The notes under the pieces were generated by a model. It was not told where the DNA came from, made no database searches, and worked only from the letters and a program-made list of their open reading frames with translations. The position numbers and the translations under genes are program-made. 64,000 bases of DNA from Dryococelus australis. Lineage: Eukaryota; Arthropoda; Insecta; Phasmatodea; Phasmatidae. The DNA lies in assembly GCA_029891345.1 (NCBI GenBank), contig CM057005.1:61149760-61213759 (forward strand), written 5' to 3'. Shown here piece by piece: positions 49,437 through 62,221 of this stretch (position 1 is its first letter; every line of letters begins with the position of its first letter).

Positions 49437-51550
49437 GACGGTAGCCAGGCCAATAGAGTACATCCTGTAATGTGCAGTAGGCAATCAGACTCGAGGAGAG
49501 TTCCCACAGCTTCGCACTGCCAACGAAACACCAAGCTCGCTTATATCGAAGGAACCGCCTCGCCATTTTGCTTCTGTATACTTGCCTATTCTTTGTCTAG
49601 TGATATGACTTTCTCATATCACTATAGCATAACACAAGACCTACAGCTTATTTCACGTCATTACCACGTAAGAAATGTTTCACTTAACTTGCATGACACA
49701 TACAAAACGTCTTGTGTGGAACACGTGCACTGGGAGAAAAACCAACAAAATATTTGTTTTTTGTATAGTGCTAAAAGTATATTTACTTTCTCCCAACAAT
49801 TATTTTCTTACGTAAATAAACTTAAAACACAACAAAATTAATTTGGTTCATGTAAAAAAATGCATGTCTGAATATACAAAACCTCTGTGTTGGGCCAAAC
49901 GAAACCAGACCGACAGTAAAATATTTTGTTTTAATCAACTGTATATACTTCTTTGGCTACTCATCCAGTTAGAGAGTTTAGTTGCATTTTTTTTCGCGAC
50001 AATCAGGTAACATTATTGAGTTCGTGCATTTATTGACGTTTTATAATGGCGTACAACTTGAAATATTTATTTTCGCATGTTGTCCGGGATTTGAATTTAT
50101 GTGTATTAAAAAAAAACACACAAATTTTACACGTAAGCAATTTTGCTGAGGTTGGTGGGGCGTAACGTTTGCACGCGTAAGATCAAGATTCGAATTTCGG
50201 TTAATTTTTTAAATTTTTTTTTATTATTATTATTACTAACCGAACCTATTTGATGCACGTAGAGCTAAAGCAATATTTACTTGCACTAATAAAATATATG
50301 TTTAGGGCATAAACAAACAAGAACAAGAAAATATTTATTTGCCCCTATACAAAAAAATTCACTTGGTTGCACCCACTCTAAATATTTTTTTGTACTTTGA
50401 CAAGAAAAATCCTTTGAACCCAGTTGCCAAGAAAAGAGTTTTCTTGTGAAGTCTGCAGAATATTTATTTTTAATATTACAAATGGTAGCTTTGTATTACA
50501 ACTGCCATTATTGTGAAGTGTACATAAAATTACTTTTCTTTTTTCTTCTAAAAACAAATGTTATGAATTAGTAACAGAGAACAACTCTATTATATATATA
50601 TATAATTTACAAAAAAAAAAGGCTTACCTCGCCGGCACAGGGATTAGAAATCACCAACTCGACTTACGATAACAAAGCTTATTTTCACTGTATATACATA
50701 CATACATATGTATATTAATATATATATATATATGTATATTAATATATATACATACATACAAGTATATAAAAAGTAATATTTAAGCTATAAGGTTAAGAAG
50801 AATAGTTTTTATTTTTATTTTAAGATTTCAGTTGTTGAGTTGAGATGTAGGCGTCTTAACAACGGGGTATTAAGAGTCGATTTATGTTTAGCTAGGAAAT
50901 ACTAATAAATAATTAATAATACGTTCACGTTTGAATGAACTTGTCGTTTTATTATGATCATTTGAGTTTTTGAAGTGTTTTACGTAATTCAAACTTGCTA
51001 TACATTTCTTTTTCCACCCATAGTTTTTGCACAAACAGCTTTATACGGTTTTACGTTGTTGAGTGTCCGCCATTTTGCTGAAGCTTGTGGATACGGCTCA
51101 GTATAGTACAAAGATTTCCTAAGGTCTATCACAAACACGGACCTCGTAGTTTTAGAAGAAAAATCTTTGTACTGTTGCAAGGATTTGTAGAATTACAAAG
51201 AATTTATCAGTAAAAATTACAAAAAAAAATGTTATACAGTGATAAATTGACGTGCGTCTGAAAGGGCTAACAACCTCGGCACGAAGAGGTCACGTGTGAT
51301 AGATAAAATGCGGTTTTCCGCCATCGGCGATGTCGGATAAATTTGCCGCTCTTGGGGCCGGAGCGCAGCAGCGGTAATTAGCGCAGTGAGTGGACTCTCG
51401 AACAAGCGCCCTCGACCCTCCTTTGATCCCGCACCTCGCGGTGGTGCGATTCACACATCGCGATGTCAGCGATTTGGACGCGGCTTTGCAATTGTCTGTG
51501 GTCACGGGGGGGGGGCTCTTGATTCCGAACAAACTTCGATGACGAACGAT
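49437..51550. other. unannotated sequence with short AT microsatellites
   Basis: TA tracts lie at 50592-50603 and a mirrored TACATACATA-(TA)n-TACATACATA block at 50693-50760. A GC-rich patch (51250-51500) with a 9-10 base G run near 51508 has short frames on both strands but no recognised domain. A tRNA-like B box (AAGATTCGAATTTC) lies at about 50188. Confidence 0.4.
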
Positions 51551-51554
51551 TTAT

Positions 51555-52498
51555 GCACTCTACGTTCCAATCAGTGGAAAAACCACTGATTCGCACTGAA
51601 ACTCAACTACTCGAATCAGTGAAGATGGCTCCACTTTGAAAAAGCGGGAAACCGCGGATTGTCGTTGCAGTGGAAAAGATTTCACTGATTTAGTACGTGA
51701 TGGCCGACTGCGGTGGTGAATTAAATATTTGTTTTTATCGAATTTAGCCAAATAATTACGAGAAATAAACATATTACGATATCTTGCTATTTATATTGCG
51801 AAATTTTATCGTAATTAAAAAAATCGGAGGTGGCTGGGATTAAACTCACACACTGTTTTAATTTCGCTACTAAGCCGTTATATTACCGTCTGCTCTAGCA
51901 AGTCAAGTTGTGGAATCAGAGGTAAATACATGGTTTATAGCTGTAATAAATATGTATGCTCTTATTTCACGCTTTTGGTTTAATGGCTACCGTTAGAACT
52001 GTTAAAACGAAGAGTGCATATGAGTGCACTCTTTTCACCATATTATATGCAGTTTAAACCTTCAAATAGAGCGACGAGATGGTTACATGAAAACGAAATG
52101 AAAGACGTAAAGAGGAAACGAAAGGCTCAATGTTCATATTACCTCGTAAAATGGTATTTTTAAATACGAAACACATTTTAGAATGTATTTTGTATTGGTT
52201 TTATTAGTTTATTCGTTGTTATTTCACTGGATATAGCCTACGTTGTTTAACGGCCAATTTTTCACGTTGTTTAACTGGTCCATCAGTCAGAAAACTAATC
52301 ACTGATAAAAAAAAAAAAAAAAAAAAAAAAAATTACTGGTGAATCAGTAAAAAATGTCACTGAATCAATAAGTGAAGGAAAACTGGCGTTCGTTTTCACT
52401 GATTCATCAGTTTAATTCACTGAAAGACTGTTGAGTCGGTCAAGTACTGTTGACTGATTGAAACAATGAAATTCTCATTTATTCAGATTTAGAGTGCG
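51555..52498. mobile_element. TIR element 'family C', copy 2
   Basis: Ends GCACTCTACGTTCCAATCAG and GCACTCTAAATCTGAATAAA (inward) are imperfect inverted repeats. The interior matches 15874-16890 in order, including the minus-strand tRNA-like block (51825-51905), the GTTTAACTGGTCCATCAGTC hairpin region and the CAGTGAAA words. A long A run (52308-52332) is unique to this copy. Confidence 0.72.
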
Positions 52499-52500
52499 GA

Positions 52501-53025
52501 CTGTTTACGGTTAATAGAGCACTTCTGAAGTCAACCTTTGAAAAATGTCGCTGACCCTACCAGCATACCTGCATTAGTTTTAAAGGGTACATCGACTAGC
52601 ATACGGCCAGTCAAGTTGGCAGCGACATAAGGATAGCATCTCCGTGTCTTAACGTTGAATTAAAAGTAATATAGGCTGTTCACGGTTAATAGAGCACTTC
52701 TGAAACCAACCTTTGAAAAATGTCGCTGACCCTACCAGCATACCTGCATGGGTTTTAAAGGGTACATCGACTAGCATACGGCCAGTCAAGTTGGCAGCGA
52801 CATAAGGATAGCATCTCCGTGTCTTAACGTTGAATTAAAAGTTATATAGGCTGTTCACGGTTAATAAAGCACTTCTGAAACCAACCTTTGAAAAATGTCG
52901 CTGACCCTACCAGCATACCTGCATGTGTTTTAAAGGGTACATCGACTAGCATACGGCCAGTCAAGTTGGCAGCGACATAAGGATAGCATCTCTGTGTCTT
53001 AACGTTGAATTAAAAGTTATATAGG
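52501..53025. repeat. 175 bp tandem array, 3 units, each starting with a MITE end
   Basis: Units start CTGTT at 52501, 52676 and 52851, and the next CTGTT at 53026 begins family B copy 7. Each unit opens with CTGTTCACGGTTAATAGAGC, a variant of the family A/B terminal repeat, followed by AAAATGTCGCTGACCCTACC and GCATACGGCCAGTCAAGTTG. Units are nearly identical. Confidence 0.95.
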
Positions 53026-53447
53026 CTGTTCACGGTCAAATGAGCACTTTTGAAAGCCCTGATTAAATCTACTTATATGGACGTTGTGTAGTCTTTCGCC
53101 CTATGTAAAATTAACATTGTCATGGGCCTCACAACTTTATTCATGCGTTGATCAAGAGAGACTTTAAATTATCATAACAGTCAATATTGCACAAATGTGC
53201 TCATTTTTACTTCCGATGCATTAAAAAAAAAAACAGTAAGCGAAATAAATAATATAAGTCCTCATAAATTGTTACTTAATTCTTTTTACTCGACGTTAAG
53301 ACATGGAACTACTTTCCATCCATCGTTACCAACTTTACTGGGCGCATGCCACTCAGTGCGGCCATTAAAATAAATGCAGGCAGGAGCAGTGACTTTTTTT
53401 CTAAGGTTGATTTCAAAAGTGCTCATTTTATCGTGAACAGCCTGTAG
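53024..53447. mobile_element. family B MITE, copy 7, near full length
   Basis: About 424 bp with ends GGCTGTTCACGGTCAAATGA and GTGCTCATTTTATCGTGAAC then AGCC. It is preceded by TATA. Used here as the family reference. Confidence 0.87.
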
Positions 53448-55420
53448 TTAAATGTCTGTGAAAACTGAAATTATTTATTTTGCTTTCTGTTCCTTTTCAT
53501 GCATATGAGTGTAAGAAAGACATAATTTGTAAAAATTTTCTTTTTCTAATTAATAAGTTGTCAGTTTCACTTTCCTGACGTATGGATTAAGTGATGTGGC
53601 CGATTAGAATGTTAATTTTACAAATGGTTGATGAATACAAATTGTGCATACACGCAGGCTCTAGATCTTAAGCACGGCTTCCAAAAGTGATCAATTTACT
53701 CCGAATAGCGTACATAGAGCGTTGCATCGTCACATGTGTACGCTCGTAGAATTTCAATGACGTCACGCTTCCTTATTTTGATCTTTCTCCTATATTCACG
53801 GCATAGATAATCCGTCAAGAGGGTGGACTCGCGAGTAAAAGTGCGCCAAACACCCTACCTATGTATTTGTTTGAATGCGAATGTGAGGGCCTGTGATAAA
53901 TTACATTCAATGATATTCCGAATAATTAACGCTCTTCTAGTAACTCAAAATAATAATTACTATACAAAGATGTAACTTGAGAAATACGTAACGTTGTCAT
54001 ATCGTCGCATAGTGTATACATCTATTTTCCGACAGGGCCCGCAACTGTTGTTTAAAAAAATAAAATTGCACGCATTTGGAGAAGTCTATTTTCTCCCTGA
54101 TTAAAAAATGTTGTTACTTCATAGTTATCTTTTGTTTATGTCTTCTAAACTATTATCATTCCACTATAAAGGTTATAGAATTTTTAGTGGTTAGTTATAA
54201 CTAGCATGCGTTTATTTAAGTACTAATGCTCAATTATTTCAACAGCTAGTGTCTACTAGATTTTTTTTTCAAATATAATTTTCCTTATGTTAGCAATTAC
54301 TGCAAACTGATATAAACACGCCTTTCTACAGAAAACACAGTACGTGGTAATTTTTTGATGCACAAAACAGCGTTAATTAACTCGGGACTGCAAACGGGTT
54401 TTAACAGTTTTTACACATAGCTTGGAATTCACATTATCCAAAACAAAATCTGTCGCAGTGAAAAAATATACAATGAGAATACTTATAAAACATATTTACA
54501 CAATAAAACTAATTTAAATTGGTTTTTGGCTATATAAATGATTAATAAAAGGCCTGAAATGTTAACTGAAATGAGATTGTGCACGGCAATACATACTTTA
54601 AAAAATTCAGTTTAATTAAAATAAGTGTAGGATATTTCGCAAACGCAATTAAGGATATTTGTTTCAAAATAATATTTGTATTTAAGAACTATACTGTTAT
54701 ATTCAAAATTAATGTTCAACACGCAAATGGGAAAAAACGATATTAGCTCATGTTAGGAAATCCATACACAAGTTTGAGTACAATTTTATGCTTTACCTGA
54801 ATTTCTTACGCTAATGGGTAGGGGCAGGCGTTTTTTCGCGAAAATATTTATGGCCATGCTGTACTTTCAATATCCTACGTCCAGAGCCACAACTTCCTTT
54901 AGTATTGGCCACGTGCCCATGTGAGAAGACATGTTTTTAATTGACTGGGTCAACTAGAACAAAGTACTCCGATCCTGAACGTCCGTGGTTCGCGGACAGA
55001 CACTTGAGGGATGCGACATTTACAATCATCCAACCACGGAAGTGCGTATGAACTAAAGTGTTTTGGAGTACAACTGGTCTTGAAATATTTCCTCAGGAAG
55101 CACCTGTCTGGACTTACGGGCTTACTACCTACTTTCAACAAGAACTACGGGTGTCTCACATATTTAGAAAGAAGCGCAAGAAAAAAAAAAAAATTATGCC
55201 TACTTCTTTTGCCGCCGCAGTAAAAAAAAAAGGAACGTTAGAAATTTACCAAGTTTTTTAATTTATTTTTATTTTCGTACACAAACGACAATTCAAGTGC
55301 TTCTGTGGCTGACACCCAATTTACGGGACCCGCCACCAATTTCCATAACTGTTATCTGCCGTGAAAGTGGACGTAACGTATGCACAATGAGAAAAACTGT
55401 AAACTGACATTATATGTAGA
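53448..55420. other. unannotated AT-rich DNA
   Basis: A weak MITE-end-like word (GCTTCCAAAAGTGATCAATT, 53688) may be a family A/B relic. Otherwise nothing recognised. Confidence 0.4.
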
Positions 55421-55421
55421 G

Positions 55422-55684
55422 ACTGGAAGAATTCGCGAGTTCAGTGGCCTATAGGCTAGACTCCACAGTCTTGTGTACAATAACGTAGATAAACAATTCT
55501 CATTGGTCGTTTGCTATCACGGCGGAAGGCGATGGTTGCGCCTGCATTTTGTCGCGGGTTTCTTATTGGTTCAGTGCTCTTCAGGAGGTATTAAATAATT
55601 CATGGACCAATCGTAATAGTAACCTAAACGCAGCAGTTCTTGAATTCTAGTTTGACCCAAAATTAATTCGCGAATTCTTCAGGT
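55422..55684. mobile_element. 263 bp MITE-like element
   Basis: Inverted ends ACTGGAAGAATTCGCGAGTT and ACCTGAAGAATTCGCGAATT (inward). The interior has two ATTGGT/ACCAAT words. Only one copy seen. Confidence 0.6.
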
Positions 55685-55994
55685 TTCGTTATCAATTACC
55701 AATGAGTAGTGACATACAAAATTCGCATTATTAATTGGCGTCTGGCTAAACTTCACAGTACTGTATATACGAGAGTCGGCAACGAATATCCGTTAGCTGC
55801 TGTACAGATGTGATGCCACGCCCTTTCTGAATGAACTGCATATTATTGGGGCACACAATTGTGAAGTGTTCATTTCTCGGCGCAGAGTTACCCAGGGCGT
55901 CTCAGATAAAGTATGGTCAAATGAAAAACGTATTGCAAAAGTACATGTGTTTAAAGTTTAACGTGTCCCCAAATAATAACGCGAATTTTGCAGG

Positions 55995-56213
55995 TACAGC
56001 CCTGCTTAAGATCTACTTGTATGCACGTTGTGTATTCTTCCGCCTTACATAAAATTATCATTGCCATGGGCCATATCGCTTTCTTCATGCGACGGTCAAG
56101 TGAAACTGTAAAATTATTACAAAAGTAAGTATTTTAAAAATCTGCTTAAATGCAGGTTGGAGCAGTGAGATTGATTTCAAAAGTGCTCACTTTATCTGGA
56201 ACTGCCTTTATCT
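55995..56213. mobile_element. family B MITE, copy 8, internally deleted
   Basis: Starts at CCCTGCTTAAGATCTACTTG and jumps from the TAAGTATTTTAAAAATCTGC region to the 3' end (GGTTGGAGCAGTGAGATTGA to TTTATCTGGAACTGCC). Confidence 0.75.
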
Positions 56214-56656
56214 ACCAATGAGATAGTGTGTACGGCGCTCCTTCGTCATACTCGCTAGAATATCGTTGGTCACCGAACAGCACGGTATCTGTTTGATCGA
56301 CCAGTGCGATGAGAGATGTTCGGAATCACCACCCACTCCCCCTTCTCCCCCCCCCCCCCCCCGTGAAATAGTTGGAATCACGTGCGATGTGAAAGGCCTG
56401 AATACTTCCCGTGGCCCTCGACACGTACTCAACGGCGGACGGTGAACTTCAGCAAAGGCGTTCTGCCATTTGTTCGTAATTGCACGCACACTATAGGTGC
56501 GTGCAGAAGGAACCGTACGCCATTGTGATACCGGAATCACGTAGCCCCCGACAAGCACGGCACGACAGCCCCGACACGACACTGAAAACTAAACGGTCAA
56601 TAATAACACAAGATATAGTATACGACGTAAGCCGGGAAAATTCTGTTATCCGAGTC

Positions 56657-56840
56657 GACCTCCCGTGGCGCAGTCGGTTGGCACCACTGATCTGGGGTGC
56701 GGGAGGCTCTGGGTTCGAATCCCGGGTAAGACATTGGTGTTAATTTAAGTTACGTTATTATTTAGTCTGTAAACATTCCCCTGCTAAGCTCTGTTACATC
56801 AAACCGGGGGACGTTGAAAAGCCCTTTACAATCGTCCGAC
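56657..56840 (+). mobile_element. tRNA-derived SINE, family 2 (copy 2)
   Basis: GACCTCCCGTGGCGCAGTCG A-box region and GGGTTCGAATCCCGGGTAAG B-box region. The body starts TTAATTTAAGTTACG. The head is better preserved than at 27043. Confidence 0.88.
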
Positions 56841-59800
56841 CAGCAATTTTGGATTAGAAATTATTTCTATCTTCGTCGTGTCGTGCGGCACGACGAGCCT
56901 TGCAAAATGAAACGATATGGGAAGCTTTCCCTACAATGGCAAATGCGCTGCTTTAAAGAAAAAAAGTTAAAAAATACTGGCATTTAACTCCCTTTTGTAT
57001 GCATTAGCGATTACGCCTTGTCGCCATCATGTATTCCAAATTTCCCGTCTGTCCACGGCCTTTGAAACTAGTGTAGTTAATCGGCGCCTTCTAAATGGTT
57101 CCGAAAAATGTTATTCTTCGTGTCGCGTCAGTAAACTGCCGGGCTGTAAATTCGAGTAGTCACAATGAATATATAAATGTTGTGTCGTGGTTGCGGTTTT
57201 TGTCGTGTAGTGGTGTATTTTATCGGGCTGCGTGACTCCGCATGAAGCTACAGAGAACTTGCAGTGGATGAGGCCCCGCCATCTTGAATTATTCTATTTT
57301 CAGCTGCTACCCGCAAACGTGGTTTGAGGATGGGTCTTTTTTTCGGACTACATAACATAGAGTATAACTTAATGCGTTTTCTTAAAATATATTCTATTTG
57401 ACTGACGTATCTTCTACGACCTCTGTAGTCGCTCCAAACAAAATAATCAAATATTTTTCCTCGGCCGTTACACGTTAGAAAATATCAAATGCAGAGGAGC
57501 TGTATAAAATTTCAACAATATTAGGGAAGGTATTATTAATGCTTTGTAGTGCCAAAAATTGTAATGCACATCCTGAAACTGAATTTGTAGCGGAAAATCT
57601 TATAAAAATGCAGCCACCGAGTTTAAACGGGACACATATGTTCAAGGAATTCCTTCGCACTGCTTCAGTTGTAAAGATGTCTGTTTCAGACAAAAATAAA
57701 ATCCAGCATGACTTTCGCAGAGAATACCGCCACATTAAGAAATTTACATAGACAAAATTATTAATACATGTTTTTAAATACAATTTTTAATGTCAAATTT
57801 TAGATAAAGAATGTTAAACATAAAAATGGCAAATTTTTTTAACGTCACGTAGAATGCATTTTGTTTCAAAAGGTTATCATCCATTCACCGTTACTTCCAA
57901 CTTTTTTGAAGCCATGCTTAAGTTTTACTTTTATGTTATTCCTGCAACTCATGAAATACTAGTTGTTTGCGCGAATACGCGTATCTCGGTAAATAAATCT
58001 TCTGCAAATACGACTTTTTGCCAGAAAAGATAAAAAACAATTACCTATGACCACATTTTGTTACTTTTGTCATATTAATAGTATTCTCGGAGAAAAAAAA
58101 TTTCGTGAATATGGTCAAATCTCACATTTTTTTAATTTGCCTATGCAGTTTCCTTAAGCGGCAAGAGAAAGGTACAAAGGTGCGGGCGTAGTTTAATATG
58201 TTGCCTTTGATCTCGTGTAATTAAACCCCACTGTTACAGATCTAATTTGCACAGTACAGCGTTGGGACGGAAACGCTGCACGCCTTGCGCGTAGGAGCGA
58301 TGAGGCACTAGGCGTGCGTGTCAGTGTCGCCCGTATCGCTCCCTCGCTTCTTGACCTAGGACGCGGGGTTCCCGTGGGAGTCCGTCCCACTCTTGACCAA
58401 GTCTATTATAGTGCACCAATGGGACAACGCAGCGGATTCGTGCGCACCGAATTTAATTATATTTTACATAGGAACTATTGCCAACACATCTACTTCCTCC
58501 CTGATTCATTCATAGTAATAATCAAATTGTTATAATTTATAGGCAAAAATAAGTTAGAGTTCAATTTAACCATTTGTCACAAACATTTATGGCTCAAACT
58601 GACGTAAATAAAGTTAATTATAAAAGTTAGTTCCTAGGTTATTATTACAATTTTCTTACATGCAATCATAGCAAATATCATGACAATCTTTTTTTAAGAA
58701 TATTTTCTAGTAAATTCTGGCTTTTGAAGCATCCAAAACGCAAATGCGCTTAAATTTGGTTAAAAATGGGGAATTTATAGATCGATTAATTTTTTACATA
58801 TTAAAAAATATTTTATAATGTAGTATACAGCGTAAACTGCACTTTTCTGACGATTTTATGGTGTCTGTACTACTTTTTTTATGAGTTCTTCACGTTGTAT
58901 AGCCTGGTGCAGTGCTCCACAGGCAGTTAGATGCTTTACTTCAACCTTAATAATATTTAGATTGAGAACTATCTTTTACTATGCATCACTAACACACACG
59001 CACTTACTCCCTGCTTTTATTTATATTAATTACAAATTAAATATTATAATTTGTAAATAAAATAAACCACAACATTTCAATTTATCGAAAAATAATACAC
59101 TTCCATGTTAATAGAAGTATAAATCGCTTGTGATACGAAACGTTTTTACGAAACATCGAAGCAGTCATACATACATAAGGTGATTTTTCAAAAGTTGTAT
59201 TCAAAAAGTGTGAGGTTACAGCGAATAGAATATATGTACGTATGTTTTACATACAACCTTCCTGATAGAACCTCGCGAATTTCGCAGCATGCTGGAAATT
59301 CAATTGGCTAAATAACTGCAACCATTTCATAATCGCAATTTGTGATCAAATCTTTTCTCTTTCGCATTTTATTTAAATTCTTGAAGCTGAGGTGGATATT
59401 TTTTTTTTTTGACATCAGGTTGTAATAATAACTCAGAAAGTGACAATCCTACACATTGCAGTTTTCTTGTTCTTCATCAGTGACGAATGATCAGCCGAGC
59501 GTCCTAGGCGTTGTTCTGGCGAGTCCCTTGTTTGTTGTTACTCGGATAAACTGTGGATCGTTCAAATCTAAATTTTTCGCTTGGTGTCCCGAGGAAACTG
59601 GTTGTTTCCCTAAGGGGGTTGGTGCGTCGATCGGTGCGGGGGGGGGGGGGGGGAGGTGGAGTGGTGTGTTTGGTATCCTGGGGAAGAGAAGGCCATGCAA
59701 GTTCTCCCCGGAGGCGTTTCGGACAGTCGTCGACACGACGTCTTTCCGGGCCACTGTTACCTGCGCTACGTTCATTTATTCCTAATTTATGAGGGTATGG

Positions 59801-60175
59801 AAGAGGGGGGACGGGGGGTGGGGATGGCACACTATTACGGATCCTATTCACTTGAAATCAAATGAAATCTGTAGAAGTAAAATCTTAGTTATTTTTCGGG
59901 GTTATAAATGAACCTCCACATCACTCAGAGCTTATCGTCAGGCCGCTGGTTTCAAAGGGAATGTACACGCATATCAACTAACGATAAGCTCAGATATGGC
60001 TCAACCATGGTTTTAAATGGAGATATTTTAATGTTCAATTAACACCCTAGCGACTTTTAACAAGAAGACCGCCGGTATAAAGTTTCTTTATCGGCAAAAC
60101 TAAATCAAAATACCTAAAATATTAAGTAGTATAAATATGGCGGTTGAGGCACAAGGTGATCGGGGATAGGATTAA
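56841..60175. other. unannotated sequence with two GC-richer patches
   Basis: Patches at 58185-58440 and 59490-59860 are GC-richer and hold open frames up to 115 codons on both strands, without a recognised domain. The second contains a 15-16 base G run (about 59638). An inverted pair, GAGCTTATCGT and ACGATAAGCTC (59927-59990), could form a hairpin. Confidence 0.4.
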
Positions 60176-60234
60176 GATTTGGGGGAGCAGCTATCTTGTT
60201 ACGTCACCCGACTGTCATCTTGGATCTCATTGAC

Positions 60235-60275
60235 CTTTTACCTCTGACCCGTGTGACCTTTGACCTTGACTCCGA
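60235..60275 (-). promoter_or_regulatory. AGGTCA half-sites with perfect DR1, copy 2
   Basis: TGACCTTTGACCT at 60254-60266 is the exact reverse complement of the DR1 at 24047-24059. Flanking words (GGTAAAAGGTCAATGA, TCAAGGTCAAAGGTCAC) also align. Confidence 0.45.
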
Positions 60276-60984
60276 GGATCTTCAACCTCAAAAACTATTT
60301 AAAACACCTTTAAAAATACCAAAAACTCTTCAAAAAATTACAAACATATTTTTGAAAAAAATCCAAAAAAATTTATTATTACAAATTATTACAAATTATT
60401 TATAAATTACTAAAAAGATCTTCAGAAATGACTAATTTTTTCCAGAAATGCTGACAGAGATCAGTGACCAGGGGTCAGACAGGAGATCCAGAGGTCAGGA
60501 GAGACCTTGAGCTTTAACCTCTAACATTTAGAAAAAATTTTAATCCAAAAAACCCAAAAAAATACCCAAAAAATTATAAATTGTTTAAAAAAATGTATGT
60601 TTTGTGTTATGTTATATTTTATGTTATGTGTTACTAAAATTTTTAATTTAAAAATAGTTTTGAAAATTTAAAAAATAGCGTTTAAAAACTAATTTTTATG
60701 AAATTTAATTTAAAAAATCTTATTATTAAAAAGTCTTTAAGCCCGGTGGCCATTTAATTTTTTTCCCCTTGTAATTTCCGCTTTCCTTAAAGAATTCCCT
60801 TAGAAAAATTTTATTTAAAAATCATTCTAGAATATTTAATTGAAAAACTTACATTTCCAGAGGTCTCACCCCGCACCAGCAATTACTCACCTCTGTTCGA
60901 ATCCAGCAGATGACTGATTCCCTCTCCTCCACTCCCCTCGCATATACTCATTCCGCCAGCTTGATTTTTCTTTCGTCACTTGTT

Positions 60985-61140
60985 TACATGCTACTGGAGG
61001 CAGCCATATTTGTTTATTTGCTACTGGAGCCAGCCATCTTTATTTATATGTAACTGGATGACGTCATATTAGTTTTTCGTTCATTTGTTTAGACATTACT
61101 GGAAGCCACCATCTTGGTAGCCGACAACCATCTTGGTAGT
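60985..61140 (-). repeat. degenerate tandem repeat, GCCTCCAGTA family, copy 2
   Basis: Several units contain TACTGGAGGCAGCCAT or close variants with TTTGTTTA(C/T)ATG spacers. Reverse complement of the array at 23190-23345. Confidence 0.78.
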
Positions 61141-61640
61141 TATCATCCATCCTCCATATTGGATGCTGACTACCTTCACCTTTGCCCCATGACGCTGAAT
61201 GACCCTGAAAGACCTTGAAAACAAAAGCTCAAGTATAAATTAGTAAAAGTAAGTACGCTGGAAACCCAGCAAGCTGTCGGCCCATATATTTATAGCCATA
61301 AAAAGACTTGAAAATGTCCACCCTAATTAAAACAGATGTTTCCAGTCAGCAGTATACCTACAAGCATAATGCGAGACTTTGATGACATGCATCATTTATT
61401 AAATACAATTCTGTATTTAAAATTTAAAGTTATTTAATTTTTAAAAAAATTATATAATTATATAATTGTACATGTAGTACGATACTTTTTAATAAACTTT
61501 ATTTCTTTACCTTTTAATTTTTAATTATATTCTGACAAAGTAGGAAAATATTAAATAAGACACTATTTTATTCACAGGCATTTCTTTATTCAATTGAATT
61601 ATTACAGTCGCTAACAGTCTCGAAAAAACTACAGTATTAT

Positions 61641-62100
61641 TTAATATGTCTAAGTAAACTGTCGCTACGGCTGATCTGCTTACCGCACCTGTCACACACA
61701 TATGACACGCGACAGAAAGATTTTTAGTACAATTAGAGCGCTCATGTCGCCGAGCATTGCTGCTGCGCGTGAAGGTATTTTCACAGAAGCGACACTTATA
61801 ATGTCGAAATGGTTCCGCAGATGCGGTTGACCATACAGATGCTGCTGGAACAGAGGCCGATGGTCCAGTTGGCGATGCCAATGGAGCTACCGTAGGTAGC
61901 CCGCTCATAGAAGTAGTTGGTACTGTCGACGTCATGCCTGAAGAACTAGGCGGTGCTGTCAGCACCATGGCTGAAGATGTCGATGGTACTGCACTGGTGG
62001 AAATAGATGCTGCTAGTGATGTAGCCATCGCATCTGAAGAAGTCGGTGGTGAGTAACCATTGATGGGCAATATCCACTCAACTTTAACGTAACTATCCAT
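61641..62100 (-). pseudogene. two-finger zinc-finger protein with Ser/Thr/Pro/Ala-rich N-terminus, frameshifted
   Basis: I start it at ATG 62100-62098 (MDSYVKVEW) because a TATA box lies at 62188-62196 and no ATG falls between. About 100 residues rich in Ser, Thr, Ala and Pro precede a finger, CRFCENTFTRSSNARRHERSNC minus its ends: spacing C-x2-C-x12-H-x4-C, a C2HC variant. A second finger, CDRCGKQISRSDSLLRHIK, lies in another frame just after a GTGTGTG run (about 61692-61698) and ends at TAA 61643-61641. So a two-base slip separates the fingers; without the shift the frame runs on to 61525. The two-finger arrangement parallels that before the ATPase in copy 1. A DNA-binding role is likely from the fingers; the target is unknown. 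Confidence 0.68.
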
Positions 62101-62187
62101 GGATAACCTGGCGTATAAGCTAGCCAAGACGATCCACCTTTCACGACAGACGCTGTCAAACTGTACCTCTGAGCTGATCTCCTTTCT

Positions 62188-62221
62188 GCTTATATACGAG
62201 TATGCAAGCCCTATGACGTCA
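62188..62221 (-). promoter_or_regulatory. TATA box with upstream CRE-like site
   Basis: On the minus strand, TATATAAGC (62196-62188) lies 17 bp downstream of a perfect TGACGTCA palindrome (62221-62214). The start codon at 62100 is about 90 bp further on, a normal distance for a short 5' leader. Confidence 0.55.

Noticed and set aside
59491-59865. Overlapping proline-rich and glycine-rich frames on both strands
   Set aside because: All are driven by the G run and a GC-rich patch. No domain, and mutually exclusive frames are equally open.
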